Positions 16,598-26,617 of a DNA stretch of 58,157 nucleotides are shown piece after piece. The stretch is from Proteobacteria bacterium ST_bin11 (GTDB taxonomy: Bacteria; Pseudomonadota; Gammaproteobacteria; Methylococcales; Methylomonadaceae). The position numbers and the translations under genes were made by a program. The stretch lies in NCBI GenBank assembly GCA_002083615.1, contig MSXO01000057.1, positions 1 to 58,157 on the forward strand, written 5' to 3'. Each line of letters starts with the position of its first letter. The first letter of the stretch is position 1. Under the pieces are notes generated by a model. That model was not told the DNA's origin and did no database searches. It worked only from the letters and a program-made list of their open reading frames with translations.

Positions 16598-17587
16598 ATG
16601 AGCAAACAAAGCCGACTTTTACTCTGGCTGGTGTTGCTGACTGTAGCGCCTTGGACGTTGGCCAAGCCGGTGACGATAGCCGTGATTTCGGACATCAACG
16701 GGCGTTACGGTTCGACCGAATACACACCGTTTATCAGCAAAGTGATCGACAAAATTGCCGCCATCAAACCCGATGTGGTGATCAGTACCGGCGACATGGT
16801 GGCCGGTCAGCGCAAACCACTCTTGGCGCGTGCGGAAGTTGAAGCCATGTGGGCCGCCTTTCACCGCACCATTAGCGATCCGCTTGCCAAAGCCGGCCTA
16901 GCGTTTGCCGTAACCCCCGGCAACCACGATGGCGCTAACGCCGCAGATTTTTTGTTGGAGCGGCAGATTTTCGGCGAGCAATGGCAACCCCGAAAACCGG
17001 CACTGCAGTTTATCGAGGCCACCGAATACCCGTTTTATTACGCCTTTGTCATCGATAAAGTCATGTTCGTCTCGCTGGATGCGACCGTGGTGGGCGCGTT
17101 GCCGGATAGTCAAATGCGTTGGCTGGAGCAAATCCTGAAAAATGCCAGTATCAACCAGGAGAAAATCGTTTTGTTCAGCCATGTTCCGCTTTGGCCTTTT
17201 GCCATTGCTCGCGAACGCGATTACATCGGCGACGGCAAACTGGAAAAAATGTTGCAAAAGTACGGGGTCGAGTTGTACTTGAGCGGCCATCACCATGCTT
17301 TCTACCCAGGCCACAAAGATGGAATTTATTACATTGGCCAGGCCTGTATTGGCGCGGGGCCAAGGCCATTGATCGACACTGAAAAAGTCTCCGAGCGCAG
17401 TTTTACCTTGATCCAAATCGACGATGACACGGTCCGGGTCAATGCGTTTCCGGAAAACGACCTGAATACGCCGCTCAACTGGGAAACCCTGCCGAAAGCC
17501 ATCACCTCGAAGGCTGCCACGTTGAATCGAGCGGATTTGATTGACCCTGCCATCGACAAGCAGATTTTGCCGATTCAGCTCAAATAA
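16598..17587 (+). CDS. Secreted calcineurin-like metallophosphoesterase
   Basis: 329 residues with a signal peptide (MSKQSRLLLWLVLLTVAPWT, cleavage near LAKP). The five metallophosphoesterase motifs are in order: AVISDINGRY (D-x-N in place of D-x-H), STGDMVAGQ, TPGNHDGAN, LFSHVPLWP and LSGHHHAFYPGH. These bind a di-metal centre and hydrolyse phospho-mono- or diesters. The D-x-N first motif departs from the usual D-x-H but is seen in some subfamilies. Translationally coupled to the kinase-like gene (3-base gap), suggesting opposing or linked action on the same secreted substrate. Confidence 0.88.
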   Translation: MSKQSRLLLWLVLLTVAPWTLAKPVTIAVISDINGRYGSTEYTPFISKVIDKIAAIKPDVVISTGDMVAGQRKPLLARAEVEAMWAAFHRTISDPLAKAGLAFAVTPGNHDGANAADFLLERQIFGEQWQPRKPALQFIEATEYPFYYAFVIDKVMFVSLDATVVGALPDSQMRWLEQILKNASINQEKIVLFSHVPLWPFAIARERDYIGDGKLEKMLQKYGVELYLSGHHHAFYPGHKDGIYYIGQACIGAGPRPLIDTEKVSERSFTLIQIDDDTVRVNAFPENDLNTPLNWETLPKAITSKAATLNRADLIDPAIDKQILPIQLK

Positions 17588-17994
17588 GCCACGAACTAAA
17601 TTACAAAAAACCACCCGGCTTTCCAATCACGATATGGTCAGCAATACGGGCAAAAATCCGGCAAAATTTTCAACGACTTGAATCCGCCATTCTGGGAGGT
17701 TTTCTTTGTCGTCAAGCATTACGAATTCGGCTTCTAAGATACAAGCGATTACGGAAAGCAGAAATAATTGACATTCCCCAGATGGATGGCTCCCGCAAAC
17801 TGAGGGACTGGCTGGAAGCGGAACAAGAACTTAGGCTAGCGCGAAGGGGCTAGTCGTTAGGAAGACGAAAACGTGTTTTACGAAAAAAACGGTCTGAAAT
17901 CGGTCGAGCCAACTGCTCGGGCGATTCCCTTCAATTGGCTTGACCGACGATGGGGCCGTGCCTAAAAACGCGCCGACCCAAAATAAACTAGCAA
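17588..17994. other. Intergenic stretch with a decayed coding remnant
   Basis: About 400 bases between convergent genes. On the plus strand a short frame ending at the TAG near 17853 reads DIPQMDGSRKLRDWLEAEQE, which resembles the 'EGR.L..WL.AE.EL' end of DUF2934 proteins. It has no start or ribosome site in frame, and an adjacent frame (ending near 17738) reads FWEVFFVVKHYEFGF. These look like debris of one or two lost genes. No terminator or RNA gene is seen. Confidence 0.35.
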
Positions 17995-19428
17995 TCAACG
18001 CAAATAAACCGACTCAAAACGCGCCACTACCTTGTCGCGGGTCAGCAGCAATAAATGTTCACCTTCGATGCGGTAGTGCGTGGTGGCACCGAGCGCTTTG
18101 AGTACTTCAGATTCAAGTTCCATTTCACGCGCCAGGCAAGCCATCATGGTGCCGGCCATCTGCGAAAAATGCAATTTGTTACCTGTATGTTTGAACGCAC
18201 CGGTAAAGCGATTACAGCCACTAAAGCCTGCCATTCGCGAACCCTCACTGGTCAAGGTCATATGAATTTGGCGGGTTGGTGATGCGGCAACGGGGATGTG
18301 ATGGTCGTTAACAGTCAGCAGTTTCCAAAAGGTGTTTTTGAGTTCGGCAACAGCCAACTCAGCTTTAGAAGCTAGTGATCCGCAGGCTTTTTTAAAGTGC
18401 GACGTGCCGAATTTTTCGATCACCATCTGCTCGATGACTGGCCCTTCCATGCCCGGTAGTCGTTCAAGTCGTCCTGTAAACGCTATCCAAAGCGGTGAGC
18501 CGGGAACAAGCGATGCTTTGGAATAGTTGCGTTCTGCTGTCAGGTAGTCGCCCGTCATCGCCACCGGCCAGCGTAAGCCGCTGGCGCAATCGGTGAACGT
18601 CGCCGCATCCGCCATATATATAAATTCACCGCGCCACTTTACCGAGTCGTTCAGCGGATCAACGTCGCTGGCACGGCGCAGATCGAGATTGGCAGGAGCC
18701 TTGATAGGCTGCCCGGCACTATCAAGCGGACGCAGTATGTCATCCGCAATGATGGCAAACAACGAGGTTTCAGTGCCATTGTTCAAGTGCAAAACATTAT
18801 CGGCAATTTTCCAGCCACCGGCCTCGCTAAATAAGCCGTTGGGTTTGTCTTGGTAAACCCGGCGTAAACGGTACAGTCCATCGCCACGCAAAGTCAGGGT
18901 TTGCAAAACACCCGGGCAATCGGCGCAGGGTAAGGTTCCTGAAAAGGTGGCGGGCAAGCGGATGGGGGAAGGCAAGGCGTCTGGTGATCTTTCGCTTGGA
19001 TTCGCGGCAACGGCATCCAGTAACATCTCAACTTGATTAAGTCCGCCGCCGGTTAACACCGGATACCGGCGCGTGCTGGTAAAACGCAGCGCGCCGCCAA
19101 TATTAATCGTTGCCCGCAGATTGTAACGATGGCCGGCTTGGACAGCCGTGTTAGGCACTTGTAGCGTGAACGGTATAGGTACTTGTCGATCGCCAAACCG
19201 CTCGCTAAATTCGGCCAAAACCGGACTTGGTGCGTCGGCCAGCGTCACGTCTTCCAGTTGCACCGACAACACCGCATCCGGCGGCATGGCAATCCGCTGG
19301 CGATATGCCGCCGTGCCAGTGACGGTCACAAACTCTTCGAGAGATGTGCCTTTGGTTGCACAGCCAAAATTAAACAGCATGATCAATAGCGCCAAGCACA
19401 GGAATATTTTGTGAAAAAGCCAGTTCAT
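17995..19428 (-). CDS. Multidomain lipoprotein: YbaY-like, NlpE-like and META/HslJ domains
   Basis: 477 residues with lipobox FNFGC. Domain order: ~30-130 a YbaY-type beta domain (VTVTGTAAYRQRIAMPPDAV, LSVQLEDVTLADAPSPVLAE); ~155-255 an NlpE N-terminal-like barrel (PATFSGTLPCADCPGVLQTL, TLRGDGLYRLRRVY), with CADC in the place of the NlpE CxxC; ~265-345 a region rich in surface-protein-like strands; ~355-477 a META/HslJ domain (NTFWKLLTVN, GFSGCNRFTGAF, LHFSQMAGTMMACL). NlpE senses surface contact and copper stress, and HslJ-type domains occur in heat- and novobiocin-related lipoproteins. The fusion suggests an envelope stress-sensing or stabilising lipoprotein. Isolated gene. Confidence 0.85.
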   Translation of the reverse strand: MNWLFHKIFLCLALLIMLFNFGCATKGTSLEEFVTVTGTAAYRQRIAMPPDAVLSVQLEDVTLADAPSPVLAEFSERFGDRQVPIPFTLQVPNTAVQAGHRYNLRATINIGGALRFTSTRRYPVLTGGGLNQVEMLLDAVAANPSERSPDALPSPIRLPATFSGTLPCADCPGVLQTLTLRGDGLYRLRRVYQDKPNGLFSEAGGWKIADNVLHLNNGTETSLFAIIADDILRPLDSAGQPIKAPANLDLRRASDVDPLNDSVKWRGEFIYMADAATFTDCASGLRWPVAMTGDYLTAERNYSKASLVPGSPLWIAFTGRLERLPGMEGPVIEQMVIEKFGTSHFKKACGSLASKAELAVAELKNTFWKLLTVNDHHIPVAASPTRQIHMTLTSEGSRMAGFSGCNRFTGAFKHTGNKLHFSQMAGTMMACLAREMELESEVLKALGATTHYRIEGEHLLLLTRDKVVARFESVYLR

Positions 19429-19702
19429 TAGTCTGCTCTGTGATGAATTTATGAAAGTATGTCCTCAAGGTCCAAGCCAGGCGTTGCCAACTGACGCCCG
19501 CGCCGACCTTGGCGAACCTTCGCAATGTCGCCTAAGCTGATGCAGTAAGGTAAGCTAATGGCAAAAATGTATTGCGGTCAAGATTCTATGAATGCCAGTT
19601 CAGCGAGAGTTTAGACCACAACAAATCTTCATGGATTGATCCGGTCAAGTTCAACTAACGCGGGGTCTTTCTCGGGAAATCCAATCGGCATAAAGCGCAC
19701 GC

Positions 19703-21445
19703 ATGCAGTATTTAACATTTTTGCTTATGTTAAGCATGAGAATAATGCTGATGCTGACTTTGCCAGGGTTATTTGTCCCGACGGTGTCTGCCAGCGTCCG
19801 TATCAGCGGGCTCGACGGCAAAACTGAATCGAATACCCGGCTGATGTTGGGTTTGGCTGAAGAAAACTGCGACGCCCCTGATTGGAAAATTCGCACCCTT
19901 TACGCCAAAGCAGATCACGAAGTTGACCAGGCGCTTCGCGCGCTTGGTTATTACCATGCCGCCGTGAAAAAGTCGCTGGTGTTTGAAAAAGATTGCTGGA
20001 CTGCGGATTTGGCCATCACCTTAGGCCCCCAGGTGTTTGTCGACGAGGTCAGCATCACCATAAACGGCTCCGCTGAGAACCTTCCTGAGTTCCAAAAGTT
20101 ACGCGGCAAATTGTTAAAAACTGCCGGTAGCCCGTTGGATCACAGCCAATATGAAAAAATGAAAACCCGCATAGAAGCCTTAGCCATGGAATCCGGCTAT
20201 TTGCACGGCAGCTTTACCGAAAAAAAATTGCTGATAGATAAGCAAAGCAATAAAGCCCAAATCAAGTTGGTGTTCGATAGCGGGAATCGTAAGGTTTTTG
20301 ATCAAATTGTGGTCAAGCAGGATGCGTTAAATCCTACGTTTGTTGATAAATATGTCTCGATCAACAGCGGTGATTTTTATAGCGGCAGCCAGTTGGCCAA
20401 GACCCATAGCAATCTTTTAAAAAGCGGATATTTCTCCGCAGTTGATATCGTTCCAGATACCTTGAGCGTCGATGACGGGGTACCCATCACCATTAAGCTG
20501 CAAGCCAAAAAACGGCACCATTATGGCTTTGGTGTTGGCTTTGATACCGACATTGGCCCGCTACTCAGCGGGGCTTACACGAACCGCCGCCTGAACGAAC
20601 AAGGTCATTTTCTAAACTCAGAGCTCAACCTTTCGCCTGTTTTGTCGACGGCTGATGCAAACTACAACATACCGCTGGCTGACCCGATCAACGACGCGTT
20701 CAGCTTGGGCGGCGGTTTCAAACGCGAAAATACCGAGACTTTCGAAACGGTCTCGTCAATCTTGTCAGCACGTTTAAAACACACCTTAGCCAACAACTGG
20801 AAGCAGACACTATCAACCGATCTTAACTATGAAGACTTTACGATCGGACCCACCCGCACCAAAACCCTTCTGCTGGTGCCCGCTGGTAACTGGCTTAAAT
20901 CGGTCTCGAATAACCCCTTGCGGCCAAGCAAAGGCTACCGCGCCAATATTGCGGTCAGCGGCAGCTATGAAAATCCTTTGTCTGATGTCAGTTTTCTACA
21001 AACCGACCTGTCTTTGGTCTTGATGCAGCCGTTTTTCTGGAATAGTAAATTTGTGATGCGTACAGAAATCGCCGCCACGGTGGTGGATCAATTTGACAAA
21101 TTGCCGCCGTCTTACCGCTTTTACGCTGGCGGTATTAATAGCGTTCGCGGCTATGGCTACAAGGAACTCGGCCCCAAAGACCATCTGGGTAATGTCGTTG
21201 GCGGCAAGTTTTTAAGCGTAGTGAGTCTTGAATACGAAAAAACGGTTTTCGAGGACTGGGGTGTTGCAGCCTTTGTGGACAGTGGTAACGCCTTTAATCC
21301 AGATAGTATTCGATTTAAAACCGGTGCGGGATTGGGCGTGCGTTGGTATTCGCCTTTGGGACCGGTTAGGGTCGACTTTGCCCTGCCCTTGGATGATGCG
21401 GATTCTTCGTTTCAAATCCATTTTGCCGCAGGCGCACGCATATGA
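19703..21445 (+). CDS. tamA: TamA, outer-membrane translocation and assembly factor
   Basis: 580 residues. Signal peptide, then POTRA domains (VRISGLDGKTESNTRLMLGL, RALGYYHAAVKKSL, GNRKVFDQIVVKQDALNPTF), then a BamA/TamA-type 16-strand barrel with the conserved YRFYAGGINSVRGYGYKELG loop (the VRGY/F motif) and a C-terminal strand ending AAGARI. TamA works with TamB to insert or supply proteins and phospholipids to the outer membrane. The gene overlaps tamB by 4 bases (ATGA), so the two are translationally coupled. The exact start is uncertain because several Met codons lie at the N-terminus. Confidence 0.95.
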   Translation: MQYLTFLLMLSMRIMLMLTLPGLFVPTVSASVRISGLDGKTESNTRLMLGLAEENCDAPDWKIRTLYAKADHEVDQALRALGYYHAAVKKSLVFEKDCWTADLAITLGPQVFVDEVSITINGSAENLPEFQKLRGKLLKTAGSPLDHSQYEKMKTRIEALAMESGYLHGSFTEKKLLIDKQSNKAQIKLVFDSGNRKVFDQIVVKQDALNPTFVDKYVSINSGDFYSGSQLAKTHSNLLKSGYFSAVDIVPDTLSVDDGVPITIKLQAKKRHHYGFGVGFDTDIGPLLSGAYTNRRLNEQGHFLNSELNLSPVLSTADANYNIPLADPINDAFSLGGGFKRENTETFETVSSILSARLKHTLANNWKQTLSTDLNYEDFTIGPTRTKTLLLVPAGNWLKSVSNNPLRPSKGYRANIAVSGSYENPLSDVSFLQTDLSLVLMQPFFWNSKFVMRTEIAATVVDQFDKLPPSYRFYAGGINSVRGYGYKELGPKDHLGNVVGGKFLSVVSLEYEKTVFEDWGVAAFVDSGNAFNPDSIRFKTGAGLGVRWYSPLGPVRVDFALPLDDADSSFQIHFAAGARI

Positions 21446-24400
21446 ATAAGAGCAGAGCGCTTTTTATTCTGCTGCTGTTGCTTATCCCGGTCGGTTTTTT
21501 AGGCTTAATCAGTAGTGAGGCCAGCAGTCAATGGCTGTTGAGGCAGGTTTTGTCGGTCTCCGCCCTTCAAGTTGCCAAGATAAAAATCGCTGGCCGCTTG
21601 CTCGATCAGTTTTCATTGACGGATGTTCAGTACCAAAGCGACAACGAGACCATCAGCTTCGATAAGCTGGCAATTCGCTGGCACCCCAAAGCCTTGCTTT
21701 GGGGGCGCTTGCATCTGCTGGACATCACAATCGATGGTTTGCAGGTAAGCCTTAGCGAAACCGCTAAACCGGAAAAAACCGGTAGGTTTGCGCTAAATTT
21801 GCCGCTGCAAATGACGATAGAAAACGCTTTAATCAATGGTTTGCACTATCAATCGGGCGATTTTGTCCAAAACATTGAGAAACTGCAGTTCGCAATCGAC
21901 ACGGACGGCGACCAACTCAAAATCGGCGCGCTGTCGATAGACGACGCCATCGTCAAGGCCAGCGCGCAAGGCCAAATTACTTTAAACCAGGATCTTGATG
22001 TCAATGCGACAGCCGCCTGGCAACTCGATACCGAGCAAAATGGTGTATTGCAAGGGGCCACGACGGTGAGTGGTAATCTGCAGGCGTTGGCTTTCAACCA
22101 CCAAGTTTCCTCGCCTTTTCAACTGGCTGTAGAAGGCAAACTGGATGATTTAGATAGTGCGCCGCGCATTACTGCAAATGCCGTTTGGCACAACTTGGTC
22201 TGGCCTCTAACCCCCACCAGTGCACCACAGATAAAAAGCGATCAAGGCAGTGTTGAGGTTAGCGGTCTGTTGAGCGATTATCAAATCAGTCTGAATGGGC
22301 GGTTATCCCAGCAATATCTGCCGGACGCCAGTCTGAACTTTACTGGCAAGGGTAGCCAAACGGCCCTGACTATCGAGAAACTGGCGCTGGCATCAACCAC
22401 AGGATCGTTTCTACTCACTGGTGATGTTTCCTGGCAGGACGTCCCGCGCTTTGCGATAGCCGCGACCGCAAAAGATTTGAATCCGGCTATTTTTCTGCCA
22501 GAAATGCCCGGCCAGTTGACGTTTAACAGTCAGATCAATGGGGAACTTGGCGACAGCTTGCAGTTGGACGCCGAACTTCCCAGTTTGACGGGGCAATTGC
22601 GTGGCACCCCGGTCAATGCCCATGGCAAACTACTTATAGACGGCGATAACGTCAAAGTGGACAACGTGGAAATGCGTTCTGGGGTGAATAGCCTGAGCGC
22701 CAACGGCAACATCGGCCAAGCCCAATCCATGCTTAAACTGCAAATCGATTCGCCCGCGCTACTCACCCTTCACCCGGCGTTAGCGGGCAGCGTGAAAGGC
22801 GCAGGGGTTATTCAGGGAAATTTGCAAAATCCTGCCATAAACTTGCAGTTACATGCTAAAGGCCTACGAATTGCCGACTTCCGCACCGAGCAGATCGCTC
22901 TCGACCTTGATTATTCTCCCGATACTGCCAAAACTTCAAAAGTACTGTTCTCGGCTAAGGCTATCAAAACGGCCGATCTACAACTGGATAACGCGCAATT
23001 GCAGGGTGGGGGTTCGCTTGCTCAGCACCATTTCGAAGCAGACCTACACTCCCGCAACGGCACTATCGCTGCCGCCTTGACAGGCAGTTTTCTTGCCGGA
23101 AAATGGCTTGCGAATCTGGCAAAACTGGATGTGTTTAGTCAAGAGAGCGGGATGTGGCAGCTCAAACGTCCGCCCACGATTACTGTGACGAATTCGCCGC
23201 AAGGCTTAGATACCTCGTGGTCCGAAGCCTGCTTGGCGCAAAACAATGCGGCGTTGTGCACTCAAGGACGCTATCAAGTTAACGGCGACTTTATTACCAA
23301 AATGTTGGCATCGGCGCTACCCACCCAATTGCTAAAGTCGTTTTTCCCGGCCGAAGTAGCACTCACTGGTACCCTAAACGCTGACACCGAGCTAAACCAG
23401 CAACAGGGCTTGCTGAACGGGCGCTTTCAGGTGGGTATGTCACCGGCAACATTGTCTTTAGACGACAAGACCCTGGCCCTGGGCGCATCTTCTGTATCGG
23501 GCACTATCAAAGCGAATATGCTGTCCACAACATTCGATGTGGCGCTAGCCCAGCAGGATTATCTCCGCGGCCAGTTGCAATGGCAGATGGGGAAAAGTCA
23601 GGCCATCGGCGGCCAATTAAGCGCATCGATACGAGAACTGGCCGTGGCAGAAACTTTTTTGCCGCAACTATCGGCCACCCAGGGCTTGCTGACGGCAGAA
23701 TTAAACTTAAAAGGCACAGTCCAAAACCCCATCTTCATGGGGCAATTAAATCTCAGCCAAGGCTCGGTAAACCTGGTTGATCAAGGCTTTGGTTTGCGTA
23801 ATATGACACTGCACGCGTTCGCATCGGGTGATCAGCCCAATAGCATTGAACTGAATGGATCATTGCTACCCGAGCTTTTGAACACTACACACCTAAGTCA
23901 ATCCATAGAAGTCAACGGCTTGATCAAACTGCACGCGGATTTACAACAGCAAAAAGGCGCATTGGCCGGACGCTATCGCATCGACAGTCCTCCGCTGTCG
24001 ATTTCTTTGCAGAACCGCGAGGGGAGCACCAAAATCCCCGTGGCAGCATCGTCACTAACGGGCAGTATAGACGGTGACGCTATTTCAGCGGATCTCGACC
24101 TCAAACTGGCTGACCAGGATTATCTGCACAGCCAATTAAACCTGGATAGCATAAAACAAACGTTATCAGGCACCATAACCGCATCAATAGAGAATCTATC
24201 GTTACTCAATCCCTTGGTTCCCCAGCTATCAAACATCAAGGGGAATCTAAAGGCCGACCTGGCCGTGCAAGGCACGCTAACAAATCCGCTTGCCAAAGGT
24301 GAAATACAGTTTATCGGCGATGCTATTGAGGTGAATGATCTGGGCATCTCCCTGCGTGAACTCAAAGTTACGGCGCTGGCTTCAGGCGATATTGAGCAGC

Positions 24401-25425
24401 GTATGCAAATTAGCGGCTCTGCAAAATCAGGTGACGGCGCGATTAATATCGATGGCTTCGCTAATTTGCAGGCTGAGACTGGCTGGCCGCTTGAGTTAAC
24501 ACTGCTTGGCGATAATTTTGAAGTTGCCAAATTGTCCGAGGCGCAAACATCGCTTTCGCCGAACCTGAAGCTGGCGTATGCCCATAATCAAGGCACGGTT
24601 ACCGGTAGCTTAAAAGTCCCCAAGGCGCTAATTGCGCTTCAGGAATTTCCCGAGAATGCGGTAAAAGTCAGTGCAGATGAAGTCATTATCGGTGAAGAGC
24701 ATCAAGCTGAACAAATCCAGGAGGCGCCTGGGCTTGATGTGAACATTGAGCTTGAATTGGGTGAACAGGTAAGTTTCTCCGGACGCGGTCTCAATACCGA
24801 ACTGGCCGGGAAACTGCGCCTTAGCAAAGCAGCCGAGAAAATCAGCCTATTCGGTAAAATCGATATGTTAAAAGCTCGTTACAAAAGCTATGGACAAGAT
24901 TTGACCGTGCGCCAAGGACACTTGGTATTCAACGGCCCTGTGGATGATCCGTGGGTGGATGTAGAAGCTATCCGGCTGTCAAAAAATAGAAAAGTCACCG
25001 CCATCCTGAGCTTGAGCGGCTCGCTAAAGAAACCGCAGACTCGAATATATGCAGACCCGGCAATGCCTGAATCGGAAGCGTTGGCCTATCTGGTGACCGG
25101 GCGCTCATTAAGCCAGGTTAGCAAAGCGGAAGGCAATATTCTGGCCAGCGCTGCAATGTCCTATGCTGGCGGTCAGGCTGCCTGGATTACCGAGAAGTTG
25201 GGAATTGACGAATTTGACGTGCAGGAAGGCGAAACTCTTCAAGATACGCTGGTCACCATGGGCGAATACCTAACCCCGGATTTCTATTTGGGCACCAAAG
25301 TGGGTCTATTTAACAAACAGGCCGTCATGGTTTTGAAGCATAACATTACCGATGCTATAAACCTTGAAACTCAAGCTGGCACCTCACAGAGAATAAAGCT
25401 GAATTACGAGATAGATAAGGATTAG
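21442..25425 (+). CDS. tamB: TamB, inner-membrane-anchored AsmA-like bridge protein
   Basis: 1327 residues. One N-terminal membrane anchor (ALFILLLLLIPVGFLGLI), a long repetitive beta-rich middle (many alternating hydrophobic 'L.L.G.' strands, as in AsmA/VPS13-like lipid-transfer grooves), and the conserved C-terminal DUF490 domain: RVRQGHLVFNGPVDDPWVDV-like core (read here as VRQGHLVFNGPVDDPWVDVE), ILSLSGSLKKPQTRIYADP, AMPESEALAYLVTGRSL, and EYLTPDFYLGTKVGLF. With TamA it spans the periplasm. Near-duplicate internal segments (e.g. the MSPATLSLDDK/PPLSISLQN blocks at ~670 and ~850) suggest expansion by repeat duplication. Confidence 0.95.
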   Translation: MNKSRALFILLLLLIPVGFLGLISSEASSQWLLRQVLSVSALQVAKIKIAGRLLDQFSLTDVQYQSDNETISFDKLAIRWHPKALLWGRLHLLDITIDGLQVSLSETAKPEKTGRFALNLPLQMTIENALINGLHYQSGDFVQNIEKLQFAIDTDGDQLKIGALSIDDAIVKASAQGQITLNQDLDVNATAAWQLDTEQNGVLQGATTVSGNLQALAFNHQVSSPFQLAVEGKLDDLDSAPRITANAVWHNLVWPLTPTSAPQIKSDQGSVEVSGLLSDYQISLNGRLSQQYLPDASLNFTGKGSQTALTIEKLALASTTGSFLLTGDVSWQDVPRFAIAATAKDLNPAIFLPEMPGQLTFNSQINGELGDSLQLDAELPSLTGQLRGTPVNAHGKLLIDGDNVKVDNVEMRSGVNSLSANGNIGQAQSMLKLQIDSPALLTLHPALAGSVKGAGVIQGNLQNPAINLQLHAKGLRIADFRTEQIALDLDYSPDTAKTSKVLFSAKAIKTADLQLDNAQLQGGGSLAQHHFEADLHSRNGTIAAALTGSFLAGKWLANLAKLDVFSQESGMWQLKRPPTITVTNSPQGLDTSWSEACLAQNNAALCTQGRYQVNGDFITKMLASALPTQLLKSFFPAEVALTGTLNADTELNQQQGLLNGRFQVGMSPATLSLDDKTLALGASSVSGTIKANMLSTTFDVALAQQDYLRGQLQWQMGKSQAIGGQLSASIRELAVAETFLPQLSATQGLLTAELNLKGTVQNPIFMGQLNLSQGSVNLVDQGFGLRNMTLHAFASGDQPNSIELNGSLLPELLNTTHLSQSIEVNGLIKLHADLQQQKGALAGRYRIDSPPLSISLQNREGSTKIPVAASSLTGSIDGDAISADLDLKLADQDYLHSQLNLDSIKQTLSGTITASIENLSLLNPLVPQLSNIKGNLKADLAVQGTLTNPLAKGEIQFIGDAIEVNDLGISLRELKVTALASGDIEQRMQISGSAKSGDGAINIDGFANLQAETGWPLELTLLGDNFEVAKLSEAQTSLSPNLKLAYAHNQGTVTGSLKVPKALIALQEFPENAVKVSADEVIIGEEHQAEQIQEAPGLDVNIELELGEQVSFSGRGLNTELAGKLRLSKAAEKISLFGKIDMLKARYKSYGQDLTVRQGHLVFNGPVDDPWVDVEAIRLSKNRKVTAILSLSGSLKKPQTRIYADPAMPESEALAYLVTGRSLSQVSKAEGNILASAAMSYAGGQAAWITEKLGIDEFDVQEGETLQDTLVTMGEYLTPDFYLGTKVGLFNKQAVMVLKHNITDAINLETQAGTSQRIKLNYEIDKD

Positions 25426-25541
25426 CAGGCTGGTGACGTACAGTTTTTTCCCAGCCTAAAAACCGGGTTGATTCAACGGTAAAGTAAACGAATATAGGGC
25501 ATAGCCAAAACTGATCTTGCCCCTATTTCACAGACAGTTCA

Positions 25542-26320
25542 CTAAGCGACAAATTTAAGTTCAAAAGCGTCAGGGGACACATAGCCCAACTTCGAATGAA
25601 GCCCTTTTCGATTTTAGTACACCTCGATATTTTCGAAGACAGGTTGTTTGGCAACTTGGCCGGTTGTAAACGGCTCACTGTGGATCGCTTCCACTTTTAA
25701 GCTGGGTTCCAACTTTCCATGGCCGCATTGTCATAGCAATCGCCTTTATTACTCATGCTGCAAATTAATTGATGCTTGCTCAGCAGCTATTGATACGCCG
25801 ATGAACAATATTGGCTACGGCGATCAGAATGCACGATCACACTCTTGGGGAAATGAGTCCGCCAAAGCGCGATCGTCAGGACATCACAAACCAGTGTGGC
25901 GCTCATGCGTTCTGAAATCGACCAACCGATCACCTGCTAAGCATACAAATCGAGCACGACCGCTAAATAAAGCCAGCCTTCGTCTGTCCAGATATATGTG
26001 ATGTCAGATACCCATTTTTGATCCGGTCGATCGGCCTCAAAGTTTTGATGTAACAGGTTGGGTGCAACCGGCAATGTATGATTGCTGTTGGTGGTTGCCT
26101 TGTATTTCCGGGCCGCTTTCGCCCGCCAACCATGGGTTTTCATAATGTGGGCTACGGTTTTTCGGTGGGTACAATGACCGTCGCGAAGGCGCACGGATCT
26201 TCCAATGATGATAACCGGCCTTGGAAACCGATAGCGCCCGGCATATGAGGGTGACGGCAACTCAGATTCATGGTTTTTAATCATGGCGTACCTCACGACG
26301 GGTTTTTCGCGAAGCACCAA
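25542..26320 (-). pseudogene. IS3-family orfB (DDE transposase) remnant
   Basis: The first part (26320-25937) reads KTHGWRAKAARKYKATTNSN, DQKWVSDITYIWTDEGW and LYLAVVLDLYA, covering the first catalytic Asp of the DDE domain, and stops there. The remainder, in other frames, gives VIGWSISERMSATLVCD, FPKSVIVHSDR (second Asp), SLKVEAIHSEPFTT and, after a stop, NRKGLHSKLGYVSPDAFELK, the normal C-terminus. Several in-frame stops and at least one deletion make it inactive. The upstream HTH part is also altered. Confidence 0.9.
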
Positions 26321-26356
26321 CAGGGCATAAATACGCTGCGGCCTTTTTTACAAAGG

Positions 26357-26617
26357 CTAACTCCTGTTCCGGTCGGGCATTTTCATGTCGCAACCGTGCG
26401 AGTTCAGCCTGTTGCAGTTTTTGATCTTCAAAAGGTTAGGTTGGCCCGTCTGGCGGCTTTTGGTCACCCAGTTATAAAGCATGGATTGGGCAATACCCAA
26501 ATCTTGGGCCGCCTTGGGTACACCGTCGCGATTGGCTCGTTCTACCGCCTGCTCTTTAAACTGCGGCGAATATTGACTGCGTTTGATTGATGATGGTTTG
26601 GATTCATTGGTTTTCAT
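26357..26617 (-). pseudogene. IS3-family orfA (HTH) remnant
   Basis: 86 codons: SSIKRSQYSPQFKEQAVERA then DGVPKAAQDLGIAQSMLYNW, which is the IS3 orfA helix-turn-helix, and then RQTGQPNLLKIKNCNRLNSH. The frame leaves the family after about residue 65 and does not keep the leucine-zipper end and slippage site needed to make the fused OrfAB, so it is treated as broken. Confidence 0.75.

Noticed and set aside
16898..17626. 242-codon open frame on the minus strand across the metallophosphoesterase
   Set aside because: It is antisense to a gene with five clear catalytic motifs and has no motif or ribosome site of its own.
25505..25511. Target-site duplication of the IS3 remnant
   Set aside because: The bases next to the two inverted ends (AAC and CTG) do not match, so no duplication can be claimed.
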